Shown here: piece after piece, positions 47,878-55,769 of the stretch
Position numbering within the stretch: position 1 is the stretch's first letter
Layout of the letters: the number at the start of each line of letters is the position of its first letter
DNA from: Tessaracoccus sp. MC1679
GTDB taxonomy: Bacteria; Actinomycetota; Actinomycetes; Propionibacteriales; Propionibacteriaceae
Direction: 5' to 3'
DNA length: 64,000 bases
NCBI RefSeq assembly: GCF_014164775.1
Contig: NZ_JACJGB010000006.1
Location: forward strand, 1-64,000
Position numbers and translations under genes: made by a program
Notes under the pieces: model-generated
Database searches by the model: none
Told to the model about the DNA's origin: nothing
The model's input: the letters and a program-made list of their open reading frames with translations, nothing else

Positions 47878-48282
47878 ATGAACAGCGTGCCCCCCTGGCT
47901 GCCCGACATCACCTCGCCCCTCGACGACAAGCTGGGCGTCGAGATCACCGAGCTGACGCCCGAGCGCGTCGTCGGCTCGATGCCCGTGGAGGGCAACCTG
48001 CAGCCGTTCGGGCTCCTGCACGGGGGAGCTTCGGGCGTCCTGGTGGAGACGCTGGCGTCGATGGGGGCGATGGCGCACGGCTATCCGGACCGCGTCGGTG
48101 TAGGGGTGGACCTGAACGTGACGCACGTTCGGGCGGCCAGGACGGGGCGCGTGACGGGGACGGCGACCGCGATCCACCTGGGCCGGTCCATCGCCACGTA
48201 CCGCGTCGACATCGTCGACGACGAGGGTCGGCTCACTGCGACGGGTCGGTTGACGTGCCACATGATCTCGCCGCCCCGGTAG
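47878..48282 (+). CDS. hotdog-fold PaaI-type thioesterase
   Basis: 134 residues from ATG 47878; a GTG three codons earlier is an alternative. The hotdog signature is GLLHGGASGVLVETLAS (catalytic histidine/glycine turn and glutamate/aspartate helix) near residue 50, with GVDLNVTHVRAARTGRVTG after it. Such enzymes hydrolyse aryl- or hydroxynaphthoyl-CoA esters. A menaquinone role (MenI) is possible but not shown by the context. It diverges from polA with 38 bp between starts. Repeat array A begins 51 bp after its stop. Confidence 0.8.
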   Translation: MNSVPPWLPDITSPLDDKLGVEITELTPERVVGSMPVEGNLQPFGLLHGGASGVLVETLASMGAMAHGYPDRVGVGVDLNVTHVRAARTGRVTGTATAIHLGRSIATYRVDIVDDEGRLTATGRLTCHMISPPR

Positions 48283-48332
48283 TTCGGTCGCTCTCGCCCC
48301 ACCGTCGAGCCCGCTCCGAGCCACCCAACTGA

Positions 48333-48537
48333 GCACGACACGCCGCCCGAGTCCGCTCACACCCACACCCCTGGCCAAGCAACGCGCTTCCGACGGCGTT
48401 TCGTGCCCACCCCACCGATGCGCCCGCCCCACCGTCGCGCCCCATGCCGAGGCACCCACCGGAGCACGACACGCCGCCCGAGTCCGCTCCCACCCACACC
48501 CCTGGCCAAACAGAGAGCTTCCGACGGCGTTTCGTGC
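48333..48537. repeat. array A: two copies of a 74-bp inverted-end element
   Basis: The two elements are 48333-48406 and 48464-48537, both exactly 74 bp and 131 bp apart. Each starts GCACGACACGCCG and ends CGGCGTTTCGTGC, a 13-bp inverted repeat with one mismatch. The ends, the CCGAGT block near position 15-20 and the TTCCGACGGCGT block near position 56-67 are shared with the four elements of array B beyond the nuclease gene. The 296 bp between the thioesterase stop (48282) and the nuclease start (48579) hold nothing else I can identify. Confidence 0.9.
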
Positions 48538-48578
48538 GCGACCTGCGGCCTGTCCACAGCCACGCGACGGGGTGGGAA

Positions 48579-49442
48579 ATGGCCTGCGCGCTCCACGAAC
48601 AAGGGCAGGTGAGGATCTACCATTCCCGCGGCGCCGGCGGCGTTGTCACACGCAAGGAACTTCTGGCTGAAGGTATGTCCCGCAGACAGATCGAGGCAGC
48701 AGAGCTCGACGGTTCACTCCTCCGCGTTGACAGGTGCAGGTATGCACGCGCCAACGCTATTCCGGAGGTCGTCGCCGCAGCGCGCGCTGACGCCACCCTG
48801 ACATGCCTTTCTGCCTTGGCCGCACACGGCCTGTGGACCCTTCCGTCGACCGGTCTTCATCTGCGACGGGGTAGCTACGGGATGCGCAAACGCGACCTGC
48901 CCCCTGGCGGTCGGCTGTGTTTCAGTCCTTCAGCGCCGACGGTCAAACCGCTCGACTCGATACCTGCCGCGCTGGGTGCCGCTGTCCGCCACCACAGTGC
49001 CGAGGAAGCTGTCATGGCGATGGACTCGGTCCTGCATCGCCGACTGTTGACAAGGGCTGAGCTGGAGTCCCACTTTGCGGGAGAGGGGCCGCGGGCCAGG
49101 GAACTTCTGGCGCGCGCCGACGCTCGGACCGAGTCTGCACTTGAGTCCATCGCACGGCAGCGTCTCCGTGCTGCCGGCTTTCAACCCCGTGTCCAGGTGC
49201 CGATTCCACGGCTCGGGCGCGTCGACATGATGATCGGGCGGCGCCTGATCATCGAGACCGACGGTCATCAGTTCCACACCGGCGAGGACAGCTTTGAAGA
49301 GGACCGGCGCAGGGATCGTGTGGCCGCAAGTCTTGGGCTGGTATCCGTCCGGCTGACATGGACGCAAGTCCTCAACCAGTGGGACGAAGCGCTCGCAGAC
49401 ATCCGCGCCATTGCGGATCGCACGAGGCGCCGTCGGCCCTGA
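48579..49442 (+). CDS. DUF559/AbiEi-like PD-(D/E)XK nuclease-domain protein
   Basis: 287 residues from ATG 48579; a longer in-frame extension would run through repeat array A and is rejected. The N-terminal winged-helix region (GGVVTRKELLAEGMSRRQIE) resembles the AbiEi antitoxin/transcription-factor type. The C-terminal 90 residues are a DUF559 (Vsr-like) endonuclease fold: E in ALESIARQRLRAAG, D in GRVDMMIG, then E-x-D in IIETDGHQFH, with RRRDRVAASLGL after. Actinobacterial genomes carry many such genes, mostly unstudied. Both flanks hold the 74-bp elements. Catalytic residues look intact. The combination could act in defence or mobility, but that is inference. Confidence 0.78.
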   Translation: MACALHEQGQVRIYHSRGAGGVVTRKELLAEGMSRRQIEAAELDGSLLRVDRCRYARANAIPEVVAAARADATLTCLSALAAHGLWTLPSTGLHLRRGSYGMRKRDLPPGGRLCFSPSAPTVKPLDSIPAALGAAVRHHSAEEAVMAMDSVLHRRLLTRAELESHFAGEGPRARELLARADARTESALESIARQRLRAAGFQPRVQVPIPRLGRVDMMIGRRLIIETDGHQFHTGEDSFEEDRRRDRVAASLGLVSVRLTWTQVLNQWDEALADIRAIADRTRRRRP

Positions 49443-49486
49443 CGGAGCTGTCACAGCGTCAGGGCCAAAGCCACCGAACGGTCCGT

Positions 49487-49946
49487 GCACGAATGTCCGG
49501 CCGAGTGCCCCACCGCCGCCACCGTCGTACCCGAGGAGCGGTTCCGACGGCGTGTCGTGCACAGGGGGGCGGCCCACACCCAGTCCTGTGGAGCGGGACC
49601 CGGGACCTGGGTGCGCACGAATGTCCGGCCGAGTGCCCCGCCGACGCCACCGTCGTACCCGAGGAGCGGTTCCGACGGCGTGTCGTGCACAGTGGGGCGG
49701 CTCACTCCCCGGCGTGTGCAGCGGAGACCCGGGGGATCCGGGTGCGCACGAATGTCCGGCCGAGTGCGCCGTCGGTGCCGTAGTTGCACACGAGGAGGGG
49801 TTCCGACGGCGTGTCGTGCACAGGGGGGCGGCCCACACCCAGTCCTGTGGAGCGGACTCGGGACCTGGGTGCGCACGAATGTCAGGCCGAGCGCCCCGTC
49901 GATGCCGCAGTTGCACACGAGAGGCGGTTCCGACGGTGGGTCGTGC
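49487..49946. repeat. array B: four copies of the 74-bp inverted-end element
   Basis: Elements are at 49487-49560, 49615-49688, 49746-49819 and 49873-49946, each exactly 74 bp, with starts 128, 131 and 127 bp apart. All begin GCACGAATGTC and end TCGTGC; in the first copy the inverted ends extend to GTGCACGA/TCGTGCAC. Centres differ: copies 1-2 share one centre, copies 3-4 another. After the first and third copies, CACAGG...CCTGTG adds a second small hairpin. The stretch 49443-49947 contains no gene. The apparent open frames are repeat artefacts, because the spacings are not multiples of three. Confidence 0.92.
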
Positions 49947-49947
49947 C

Positions 49948-50346
49948 TCAGGGAAGGAACAGGGACTCGTACGGCGCAATGCGGACCAGCCCGTCGGCGC
50001 GCCCGGCCAGCCGCGGCTCCCCACACACCAGGGCATCCGCCGCAAGCCGGGTCACCGCGACATACTCCGCATCCCGCAGCGACTCCCAGCCGTGCTCGAG
50101 CGCCATCTCCCAGGCCAACCGCCGCGACACCCGGTCGTTGAGTACCCGAAGCTTCGCCTCAGCCACCCGATCCAACAGTCCCAGCGCATCCCGCCTGTCC
50201 AACCCGTCGCGGACGCGAGCGAGCACCAGCTCGAGGGCCTGGGCCCGGACAGGGTTGGGCGCGACGAGGCTGTGGTCTGGGTGGACCGGAACCCCGCCGT
50301 CGATGATCGACAGCAGGACGGGGGCGTCGACGACGAATCGAGTCAC
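49948..50346 (-). CDS. PIN-domain protein (VapC-like), solitary
   Basis: 132 residues from GTG 50346. PIN acidic residues in order: D in FVVDAPVLL near residue 7, E in [11 protein letters not shown] in [12 protein letters not shown] near residue 92, and a final acidic position in [15 protein letters not shown] proteins are Mg-dependent ribonucleases, often VapC toxins. No VapB-type antitoxin gene is upstream: pdtaR ends 14 bp before its start on the same strand. The last 74-bp element ends one base before its stop codon. Confidence 0.78.
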   Translation of the reverse strand: MTRFVVDAPVLLSIIDGGVPVHPDHSLVAPNPVRAQALELVLARVRDGLDRRDALGLLDRVAEAKLRVLNDRVSRRLAWEMALEHGWESLRDAEYVAVTRLAADALVCGEPRLAGRADGLVRIAPYESLFLP

Positions 50347-50360
50347 CGCGACCCCGCGCG

Positions 50361-50939
50361 TTACTTCTTCTTGTGCGAGATGACGCCGTCGGCGACGTCG
50401 CGCATGGACTTGCGCAGGTCCATGGCGGTCTTCTGGATCCAGCGGAACGCCTCGGGCTCTGTGAGTCCGAGGTCCTGCTGCAGGATGCCCTTGGCCTGGT
50501 CGATGACCTTGCGCGACTCGAGGCGCTCCTCGAGCGAGACCAGCTCGTCCTCGATGGCCTTGATCTCCTGGAAACGGCCCAGCGCGATCTCGATGGCGGG
50601 CACCACATCGGAGGCGCCGAACGGCTTGACGACGTAGGCCATGGCGCCGGCCTCGCGCGCGCGCTCGACGAGGTCACGCTGGCTGAAGGCGGTCAGCATC
50701 ACGACGGGGGCGATGCGCTCCTCGGCGATGATCTCCGCGGCGGTGATGCCGTCCATCTTGGGCATCTTGACGTCCATGATCACCAGATCCGGCTCCAGCT
50801 CACGGGCCAGCTTGACGGCCTCTTCGCCGTCGCCGGCTTCGCCGACCACCTCATAGCCCTCCTCGGTCAGGAGTTCCACCAGGTCCAGGCGGATCAGCGC
50901 CTCATCCTCGGCGACGATCACTGTGGGCTTCTTATTCAT
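50361..50939 (-). CDS. pdtaR: ANTAR response regulator, PdtaR-like
   Basis: 192 residues. An N-terminal receiver domain has phospho-acceptor D56 in [10 protein letters not shown], acidic pocket AEDE and KPFGASD. The C-terminal ANTAR RNA-binding domain ([19 protein letters not shown], then [20 protein letters not shown]) follows a coiled linker. PdtaR binds dual-hexaloop RNA terminators when phosphorylated by the PdtaS kinase, which is not in the window. The position beside tRNA-Leu and pyk is conserved in actinobacteria. Confidence 0.92.
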   Translation of the reverse strand: MNKKPTVIVAEDEALIRLDLVELLTEEGYEVVGEAGDGEEAVKLARELEPDLVIMDVKMPKMDGITAAEIIAEERIAPVVMLTAFSQRDLVERAREAGAMAYVVKPFGASDVVPAIEIALGRFQEIKAIEDELVSLEERLESRKVIDQAKGILQQDLGLTEPEAFRWIQKTAMDLRKSMRDVADGVISHKKK

Positions 50940-51052
50940 CCGTTGGTCACTTCTTTCTGGCGGCCGGCCGCAAGAGGGCCTGAAATACCTGCGCTGATCC
51001 TACTCGGCATTGCCGCGGGATTCCCACTCAGCGCCGAGGGTGGGCGGTGTGG

Positions 51053-51058
51053 CACAAT
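51053..51058 (+). promoter_or_regulatory. possible -10 box of tRNA-Leu
   Basis: CACAAT, preceded by TGTGG, lies 14 bp upstream of the tRNA 5' end. No convincing -35 hexamer is seen at the right distance. Tentative. Confidence 0.3.
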
Positions 51059-51072
51059 GTTTCACGCGCTGC

Positions 51073-51155
51073 GCCCGGGTGGCGGAATGGCATACGCGGA
51101 CGGCTCAAACCCGTCTGGCCGAAAGGCCTTAGGGGTTCGACTCCCCTCCCGGGCA
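51073..51155 (+). tRNA. tRNA-Leu (anticodon CAA)
   Basis: 83 nt. The acceptor stem GCCCGGG/CCCGGGC is perfect. The D arm is GCG...CGC. The anticodon stem GACGG/CCGTC encloses the loop CTCAAAC, giving anticodon CAA for UUG codons. A long class II variable arm (GGCC-GAAA-GGCC) identifies leucine, and the T arm is GGGG-TTCGACT-CCCC. Discriminator A; the 3' CCA is not encoded. It stands alone between pdtaR and pyk, ended by a strong hairpin. Confidence 0.97.
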
Positions 51156-51170
51156 CGAGCAGGAACGCAG

Positions 51171-51196
51171 AAAGGGAGCCCCGAGGGGCTCCCTTT
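51171..51196. terminator. bidirectional terminator between tRNA-Leu and pyk
   Basis: AAAGGGAGCCCC and GGGGCTCCCTTT form a perfect 12-bp palindrome around GA. A-tracts and T-tracts at its edges suit intrinsic termination in either direction. It is 15 bp after the tRNA and 16 bp after the pyk stop (minus strand). Confidence 0.85.
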
Positions 51197-51212
51197 CGCT
51201 GTTGTGACGGGC

Positions 51213-52640
51213 TCAGCTGAGTTCGCCGAGCTCCTTGACCTTGTGCACGCGCAGGGTATTCGTCTTGCCGGGGATGCCCATGGGCGAGCCCGACACGATG
51301 ACGATGCGCTCGCCAACTTCGATCATGCCGCGGTCACGCAGGTGGCGGTCGACGGCCTCGACCATCTCCTCCTGCTCCGCGAACTCGGGCGTGATCTGGG
51401 TGTCCACGCCCCACGACAGGGTCATGGTCTGCTGGGTGGAGCGCTCCGGCGAGAACACCAGCATGGGGATGGGGGAACGAAGCCGCGACAGCCGGCGCCC
51501 CGTATCGCCCGACTTCGTGAAGGCCACCAGGTAGCGGGCGCCGATGCGCTCGGCCACCTCGGCGGCGGCCTTGGCCAGGATGCCTCCGGTGGTGTGCGGG
51601 TCCCAGTCGATGATGTGGATCTCGGCGTGGCCCTCGCGCTCGGTCTTCTCGACGATGCGCGCCATGGTGGAGACGGTCTCTACCGGGAAGTCACCGACGG
51701 AGGTCTCGCCCGAGAGCATGACCGCGTCAGCCCCGTCGAGGATGGCGTTGGCGACGTCAGAGGCCTCCGCGCGGGTGGGCCGCGGGTTGGTGATCATCGA
51801 CTCCAGCATCTGGGTGGCGACGATGACCGGCTTGGCCCACTTGCGGGCGGCGCGGATGATGCGCTTCTGCACCAGCGGGACGTCTTCGAGGGGCAGTTCG
51901 ACGCCCAGGTCACCGCGGGCGACCATGAACATGTCGAACGCGTCGATGATGTCCTGCAGGTTGGCGATCGCCTGCGGCTTCTCGAGCTTGGCGATGACGG
52001 GGACGTGGCGCCCCTCCTCGTCCATGATCTCGTGCACGCGCTTGATGTCGTCGCCGGAGCGGACGAAGGACAGCGCGACCATGTCGATGTCCTGGTGGAG
52101 GGCCCAGCGGAGGTCCCGCTCGTCCTTGTCGCTCAGGGCGGGGACGGACACCGCGACACCTGGCAGGTTGATGCCCTTGTTGTTGGACACGGGGCCGGGG
52201 ACGGTGACGACGCACACCACGTCGGTGTCGGTCACTTCGAGGGCCTGGAGGCCCACCTTGCCGTCGTCGATGAGGATGTGGTCACCCACATGGACATCGC
52301 CCGGAAGGCCCTTGTAGGTGGTCGAGCAGCGCTCGACGGTACCCAGGATGTCGTCGGTGGTGATGGTGAACTGGGCGCCGGTGGCGAGGAAGACCTTCTG
52401 GTCATCCACGAAACGGCCCAGGCGGATTTTGGGGCCCTGGAGGTCCGCGAACACACCCACAGTCTTGCCGACGGCTTCTGAGGCGGCCCGCACATTCCTG
52501 AGGCGGTTTCCGTGCTCCTCGTAGTCTCCGTGGCTCATGTTGAGACGGGCGACGTTCATGCCCGCGTTCATCAGCTCGATCAGGCGGTCAACGGTCTCGG
52601 CGGAGGGGCCGAGGGTACAGACGATTTTTGCTCTACGCAC
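51213..52640 (-). CDS. pyk: pyruvate kinase
   Basis: 475 residues from GTG 52640. Motifs: the substrate/potassium site [13 protein letters not shown] near residue 35, catalytic lysine region [11 protein letters not shown], metal site [12 protein letters not shown] and TQMLESMI. The C-terminal allosteric domain is complete. It makes pyruvate and ATP from PEP. It lies downstream of the pseudouridine synthase gene on the same strand (67-bp gap). Confidence 0.96.
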   Translation of the reverse strand: MRRAKIVCTLGPSAETVDRLIELMNAGMNVARLNMSHGDYEEHGNRLRNVRAASEAVGKTVGVFADLQGPKIRLGRFVDDQKVFLATGAQFTITTDDILGTVERCSTTYKGLPGDVHVGDHILIDDGKVGLQALEVTDTDVVCVVTVPGPVSNNKGINLPGVAVSVPALSDKDERDLRWALHQDIDMVALSFVRSGDDIKRVHEIMDEEGRHVPVIAKLEKPQAIANLQDIIDAFDMFMVARGDLGVELPLEDVPLVQKRIIRAARKWAKPVIVATQMLESMITNPRPTRAEASDVANAILDGADAVMLSGETSVGDFPVETVSTMARIVEKTEREGHAEIHIIDWDPHTTGGILAKAAAEVAERIGARYLVAFTKSGDTGRRLSRLRSPIPMLVFSPERSTQQTMTLSWGVDTQITPEFAEQEEMVEAVDRHLRDRGMIEVGERIVIVSGSPMGIPGKTNTLRVHKVKELGELS

Positions 52641-52707
52641 GGGGCAACCCTACCGGAATGGGTGCCGTGGCGCAGCGGGGGTGGCGCCAACGACACCACA
52701 GGCGGGC

Positions 52708-53628
52708 TCAGCCCTCGCGGACGATGTCCAGCGCGCGACTGAGGTCCGGCGGATACGGCGACCGGAAGGTGACCTGCTCCCCTGAGGTCGGGTGGGTGAA
52801 CCCGAGCTCGACGGCGTGCAGCCATTGGCGCACCAGCCCCAGCCGGGCCGCGAGCACCGGATCTCCACCGTAGAGGGGATCGCCCGCGCATGGATGTCCG
52901 ATGGCGGTCATGTGGACCCGGATCTGGTGGGTGCGCCCGGTCTCCAGGTGGATCCGCAGCAGGGTGGCGGAGCGGTGTGCCTCAATGGTCTCGTAGTGCG
53001 TCACGGAGTGGCGGCCCCCCTCGACGATCGCCATCTTCCAGTCCGACCCGGGATGGCGTGCAATGGGGGCCTCGATGGTGCCTTCGAAGGGATCCGGATG
53101 CCCCTGGACCAGGGCGTGATAGGTCTTGGCGACGGTGCGGTCGCGGAACGCCTGCTTGAGCACGCTGTAGGCGATCTCGGACTTGGCCACCACCATCAGC
53201 CCGCTGGTGCCCACGTCGAGGCGTTGGACAATCCCCTGCCGCTCCGCGACACCCGAGGTGGAGATCCGCACCCCGGCCGCCGCCAGGTGCTCCACCACAG
53301 ACGGCCCGTCCCAGCCGACGGTGGGGTGCGCCGCCACGCCCACCGGCTTGTCGACGACCACCAGGTCCGAGTCCTCGAACACGATCCGGACCCCGTCTGC
53401 CAGGTGGGGGGAGACCCGCACCCCGGCGGGGGCCGCATCGTCGGCCAGTTCCAGGAGCTCTCCGCCGGATACGCGTTGGGACCCTTTGGCCACCAGCACC
53501 CCGTCGAGCTGCACTCCCCCGGCCTCGATGATCGACTCGATGCGGGACCGGCTGTACCCGGAGACTCGGGCGGCCGCGGCGTCGATCCGCTCGCCGGCGA
53601 GTGCGTCCGGGACGATGAAGACGCTCAC
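52708..53628 (-). CDS. RluA/RluD-family pseudouridine synthase
   Basis: 306 residues from GTG 53628, which overlaps the lspA stop (GTGA). The long open frame above it is out of frame with lspA and rejected. An N-terminal S4-like RNA-binding region (RIDAAAARVSGYSRSRIE) comes before the catalytic domain. The catalytic aspartate is in IVQRLDVGTSGLMVVAKS (HRLD-type motif, here QRLD) and the tail has ETGRTHQIRVHM. It probably modifies 23S rRNA helix 69 uridines as RluD does, but the exact target is inference. Confidence 0.92.
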   Translation of the reverse strand: MSVFIVPDALAGERIDAAAARVSGYSRSRIESIIEAGGVQLDGVLVAKGSQRVSGGELLELADDAAPAGVRVSPHLADGVRIVFEDSDLVVVDKPVGVAAHPTVGWDGPSVVEHLAAAGVRISTSGVAERQGIVQRLDVGTSGLMVVAKSEIAYSVLKQAFRDRTVAKTYHALVQGHPDPFEGTIEAPIARHPGSDWKMAIVEGGRHSVTHYETIEAHRSATLLRIHLETGRTHQIRVHMTAIGHPCAGDPLYGGDPVLAARLGLVRQWLHAVELGFTHPTSGEQVTFRSPYPPDLSRALDIVREG

Positions 53629-54137
53629 GCGTCCGCCTCGGCGGCCTGCTTGGCCTCCGCACGCTCGTCGCGGAATCCACCGATGACGATGAGCGCGGCC
53701 GCGGCGGTGATGCAGACGTCGGCGACGTTGAAGATCGCGCCGAAATACTGCAGCTGGAACATGTCGATGACGTGTCCGCGGAGGAACGAGGGCGGTTGTG
53801 TGATGCGGTCCACCAGGTTTCCGGTGATGCCGGCCAGCAGCAGGCCCAGCGCCACACCGTGCCACAGCCTGGTGATCCGGGGAAGCGCAACGACGAGGCA
53901 GACCGTGAGGGCCACGATCGCGAAGATGGAGAACACGATGGTGGCCTGCGCCCCCATGCCGAAGGCGGCGCCAGGGTTGCGGATGAGGTTCAGCTTCAGC
54001 AACTGGCCGACGAATTCGACCGGTTGGCCGGGCTCGAGGAAGGCCACGCTGGCGATCTTGACGAGCTGATCCACACCGAGGCCGAGGAGCCCGATGCCGA
54101 CGGCGATCCGACGGATGCCGCGGCGTCGGGGGGTCAG
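53625..54137 (-). CDS. lspA: signal peptidase II (prolipoprotein), probable CTG start
   Basis: 170 residues if translation starts at CTG 54137, which has GAGGAA 6 bp upstream and overlaps the dksA-like stop (CTGA). The alternative GTG at 54224 would put 29 unrelated residues antiframe inside that gene. An internal GTG would cut into the first membrane helix. Four membrane segments are seen, and both catalytic aspartates: GITGNLVDRI near residue 113 and FNVADVCI near residue 140. It cleaves lipoprotein signal peptides; the window encodes at least three lipoproteins. It lies between the dksA-like gene and the pseudouridine synthase gene, its usual position. Confidence 0.88.
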   Translation of the reverse strand: MTPRRRGIRRIAVGIGLLGLGVDQLVKIASVAFLEPGQPVEFVGQLLKLNLIRNPGAAFGMGAQATIVFSIFAIVALTVCLVVALPRITRLWHGVALGLLLAGITGNLVDRITQPPSFLRGHVIDMFQLQYFGAIFNVADVCITAAAALIVIGGFRDERAEAKQAAEADA

Positions 54138-54559
54138 CGCCGTTCCTCGCGCTGCTTGCAGGTGACACACATGGTGGCGCGGGGGAACACCTGGAGGCGA
54201 CCCTTGCCGATGGGGTTGCCGCACACTTCGCAGTTGCCGTACTCGCCGCTGTCGAACAGGTGGATGGCCAGCCTCAGCTGCTCGGCCATCTCGCGCACGT
54301 TCTGTGCCAGCGACAACTCCTGATCCCGCTCGAAGTTGCTGGAGCCGACGTCTGCCGGATCTCGTCCGGCGCCGTCTGTGCCGCCCTTCAGGAGCGCCTC
54401 CAACTCGGCTTCGGTGACCTCGATCCGGCGTTCGAGCCGCTCCAGTTCGTCCTGAAGTTCGGCGCGCTGCTCTGCGACCTCTTCGGGCGTCCAGGGCTCC
54501 TCTCCCTCGAGGACCGGCAGCACCGCGTTGGGGTCTGCGGCTTTCTTCGACGTGGGCAT
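54134..54559 (-). CDS. DksA/TraR-family zinc-finger protein
   Basis: 141 residues from ATG 54559 (MPTSKKAADPNAVLP) with GGAGAG upstream. A coiled-coil (about residues 35-75, EQRAELQDELERLERRIEVTE-like) is followed by the C4 zinc finger CEVCGNPIG...CVTC. DksA-type proteins insert the coiled coil into the RNA polymerase secondary channel. This shorter, RbpA-era actinobacterial form sits beside lspA in many genomes and its effect on transcription is little studied. A good promoter lies just upstream. Confidence 0.88.
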   Translation of the reverse strand: MPTSKKAADPNAVLPVLEGEEPWTPEEVAEQRAELQDELERLERRIEVTEAELEALLKGGTDGAGRDPADVGSSNFERDQELSLAQNVREMAEQLRLAIHLFDSGEYGNCEVCGNPIGKGRLQVFPRATMCVTCKQREERR

Positions 54560-54589
54560 TCTGTGCTCTCCTGTCAGGGCTGTTCGGGA

Positions 54590-54617
54590 AGGGTACACCA
54601 CCGGCCGGTCAAGTCAA
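54590..54617 (-). promoter_or_regulatory. promoter of the dksA-like/lspA operon
   Basis: Read on the minus strand, TTGACT (54612-54617) and TACCCT (54590-54595) are separated by 16 bp, giving a -35/-10 pair about 30 bp from the start codon at 54559. The -35 matches 5 of 6 consensus positions. Confidence 0.55.
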
Positions 54618-54618
54618 C

Positions 54619-54644
54619 AGGCCGACGCCCGTGGGCGCCGGCCT
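54619..54644 (-). terminator. terminator hairpin between divIVA and the dksA-like gene
   Basis: AGGCCGACGCCC and GGGCGCCGGCCT pair at 11 of 12 positions around GT. It lies downstream of divIVA on the minus strand and directly before the next promoter, so it probably ends the divIVA transcript. Read on the minus strand, GTTGACTTGA follows, with few U residues. Confidence 0.6.
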
Positions 54645-54662
54645 GTGTGGTGATGCTGGGGT

Positions 54663-54833
54663 GACTAGTGGTTATCACCGTTAGTTCGTCGGGGGGATGG
54701 GTGGTCCAGGTGCGTGCAGTGCAAGGCGGAGGAGTGAGGCGATGCGGGGGTATCGTCGATCGACGACAACGAAGGAATGTGCGTGCCTGGGCCGGCTAGA
54801 CCCCCGGTGACCTAGCGGTGATGACCACTAGCC
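54663..54833. repeat. 171-bp segment with 22-bp inverted ends (MITE- or IS-remnant-like)
   Basis: The left end 54663-54684 (starting GACTAGTGGTTATC) and right end 54812-54833 (ending GATGACCACTAGCC) are complementary at 19 of 22 positions. The 127 bp between contain a small palindrome CGTCGATCGACG but no gene. The right end covers the divIVA stop codon (54828-54830), so the end of divIVA may come from the element. The layout is that of a miniature transposable element or the fused ends of a decayed insertion sequence. No target-site duplication is obvious. The stretch 54560-54827 holds no gene. Confidence 0.65.
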
Positions 54834-55769
54834 CTGATCGCCGCCTGCCAGCGCGTCGAGGCGCGGGGTGCCGGACTGCCCCTGGGCAAGCTCGGGCACG
54901 TCCTCCGGCTCCGACTTCGCCCCGTCCAGGGTGCTCATGAAGCGGTGCAGGACACTGGACATGTTCTCGCGGAAGCTGGCTTCGAAGCCGCGCAGGTGGT
55001 CCACCTTGGTGGTGAGCTCGCCCTGCTCGCGCTCCAGGTCCGCGAAGAGTTCGCGACGACGCTCGGCCGCCTGGTGGTCCACCGCAGCGGCGCGTGTGGA
55101 GGCTTCGTGGGTCATCTGCTCCGCGTTGACGCGGGCCTCGGACTCGATGCGCTCGGCCTTGGTGCGGGCATCGGTCTTGATCTCACCGGCGCGCTGTTCA
55201 GCCTCATCCAGCTTGCGCTGAGCCTCCACCTGGGCCTCGTTGACGAGTGTGGTGGCCTGCTCTGTGGCCATCTGCAGCAGGCGGGTGACCGCGGGCGCGG
55301 CCTCGGCGCTGGAGGTGACGGTGAGGTGCTCGGCGCCGCCCACGGAGGTGACACGCTCGGAGCGCAGCCTGTCGTACTCGGAGCGCACCTGCTCCAGCTG
55401 GTTGCGCAGCTGCTCGTTCTCTGCCGTGAGCTCGCGGATCCGCTGCTCGGAGGCCGAGAGCGCTGCGTTGGCGTCTCCACCCTCGCTGAGGGCGCCGTTG
55501 AGCCGGTCCACCTCTGAGCGCAGGGACTCGATCTCGCGGTCCTTCTCCTGGAGCGCGGGCCCCGCCGAGGCTTCGTCGCCGCCCGAGACGCTGGCCTGCT
55601 GAACCGACTCGAGCTCGCGGCGCATGCGCTCGCGCTCCTTGTCGAATTCGTCGAAGGTCAGCTCCACCTTGTCGATGAACGTGTCAACGTCACCCACCTG
55701 ATAGCCGGTCTCGCCACGGCGCGACATGCGGAAGCGGATCTGGCGAACCTCATCCAAGGTCAGGCTCAT
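54828..55769 (-). CDS. divIVA: DivIVA/Wag31 polar growth and division protein
   Basis: 313 residues. The N-terminal membrane-binding domain is MSLTLDEVRQIRFRMSRRG and GYQVGDVDTFIDKV. A short variable linker and a long coiled coil follow (about residues 75-110, then 160-270). In actinobacteria DivIVA (Wag31) gathers at poles and septa and recruits wall synthesis. It is last gene of ftsZ-sepF-yggT-divIVA. The stop codon lies inside the right end of the 171-bp inverted-repeat segment. Confidence 0.95.
   Translation of the reverse strand: MSLTLDEVRQIRFRMSRRGETGYQVGDVDTFIDKVELTFDEFDKERERMRRELESVQQASVSGGDEASAGPALQEKDREIESLRSEVDRLNGALSEGGDANAALSASEQRIRELTAENEQLRNQLEQVRSEYDRLRSERVTSVGGAEHLTVTSSAEAAPAVTRLLQMATEQATTLVNEAQVEAQRKLDEAEQRAGEIKTDARTKAERIESEARVNAEQMTHEASTRAAAVDHQAAERRRELFADLEREQGELTTKVDHLRGFEASFRENMSSVLHRFMSTLDGAKSEPEDVPELAQGQSGTPRLDALAGGDQG

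Noticed and set aside
49487-49946. Integron attC sites (similar length, inverted ends, tandem spacing)
   Set aside because: No GTTRRRY/RYYYAAC core sites are seen, no integrase is present, and the intervals contain no cassettes.
48930-50045. Long frames on both strands through array B, with repeated DTPSEPLLGYDGG-like peptides
   Set aside because: The element spacing (128, 131, 127 bp) is not a constant multiple of three, so repeats change frame; the translations are repeat artefacts.
48579-50346. A complete abortive-infection or restriction system
   Set aside because: Only one nuclease-like and one PIN gene are present, on opposite strands; no methyltransferase, helicase or AbiEii-type toxin gene is seen, so only an open hypothesis is kept.
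54663-54833. Intact insertion sequence
   Set aside because: Only 171 bp with no transposase frame; at most a miniature or remnant element.
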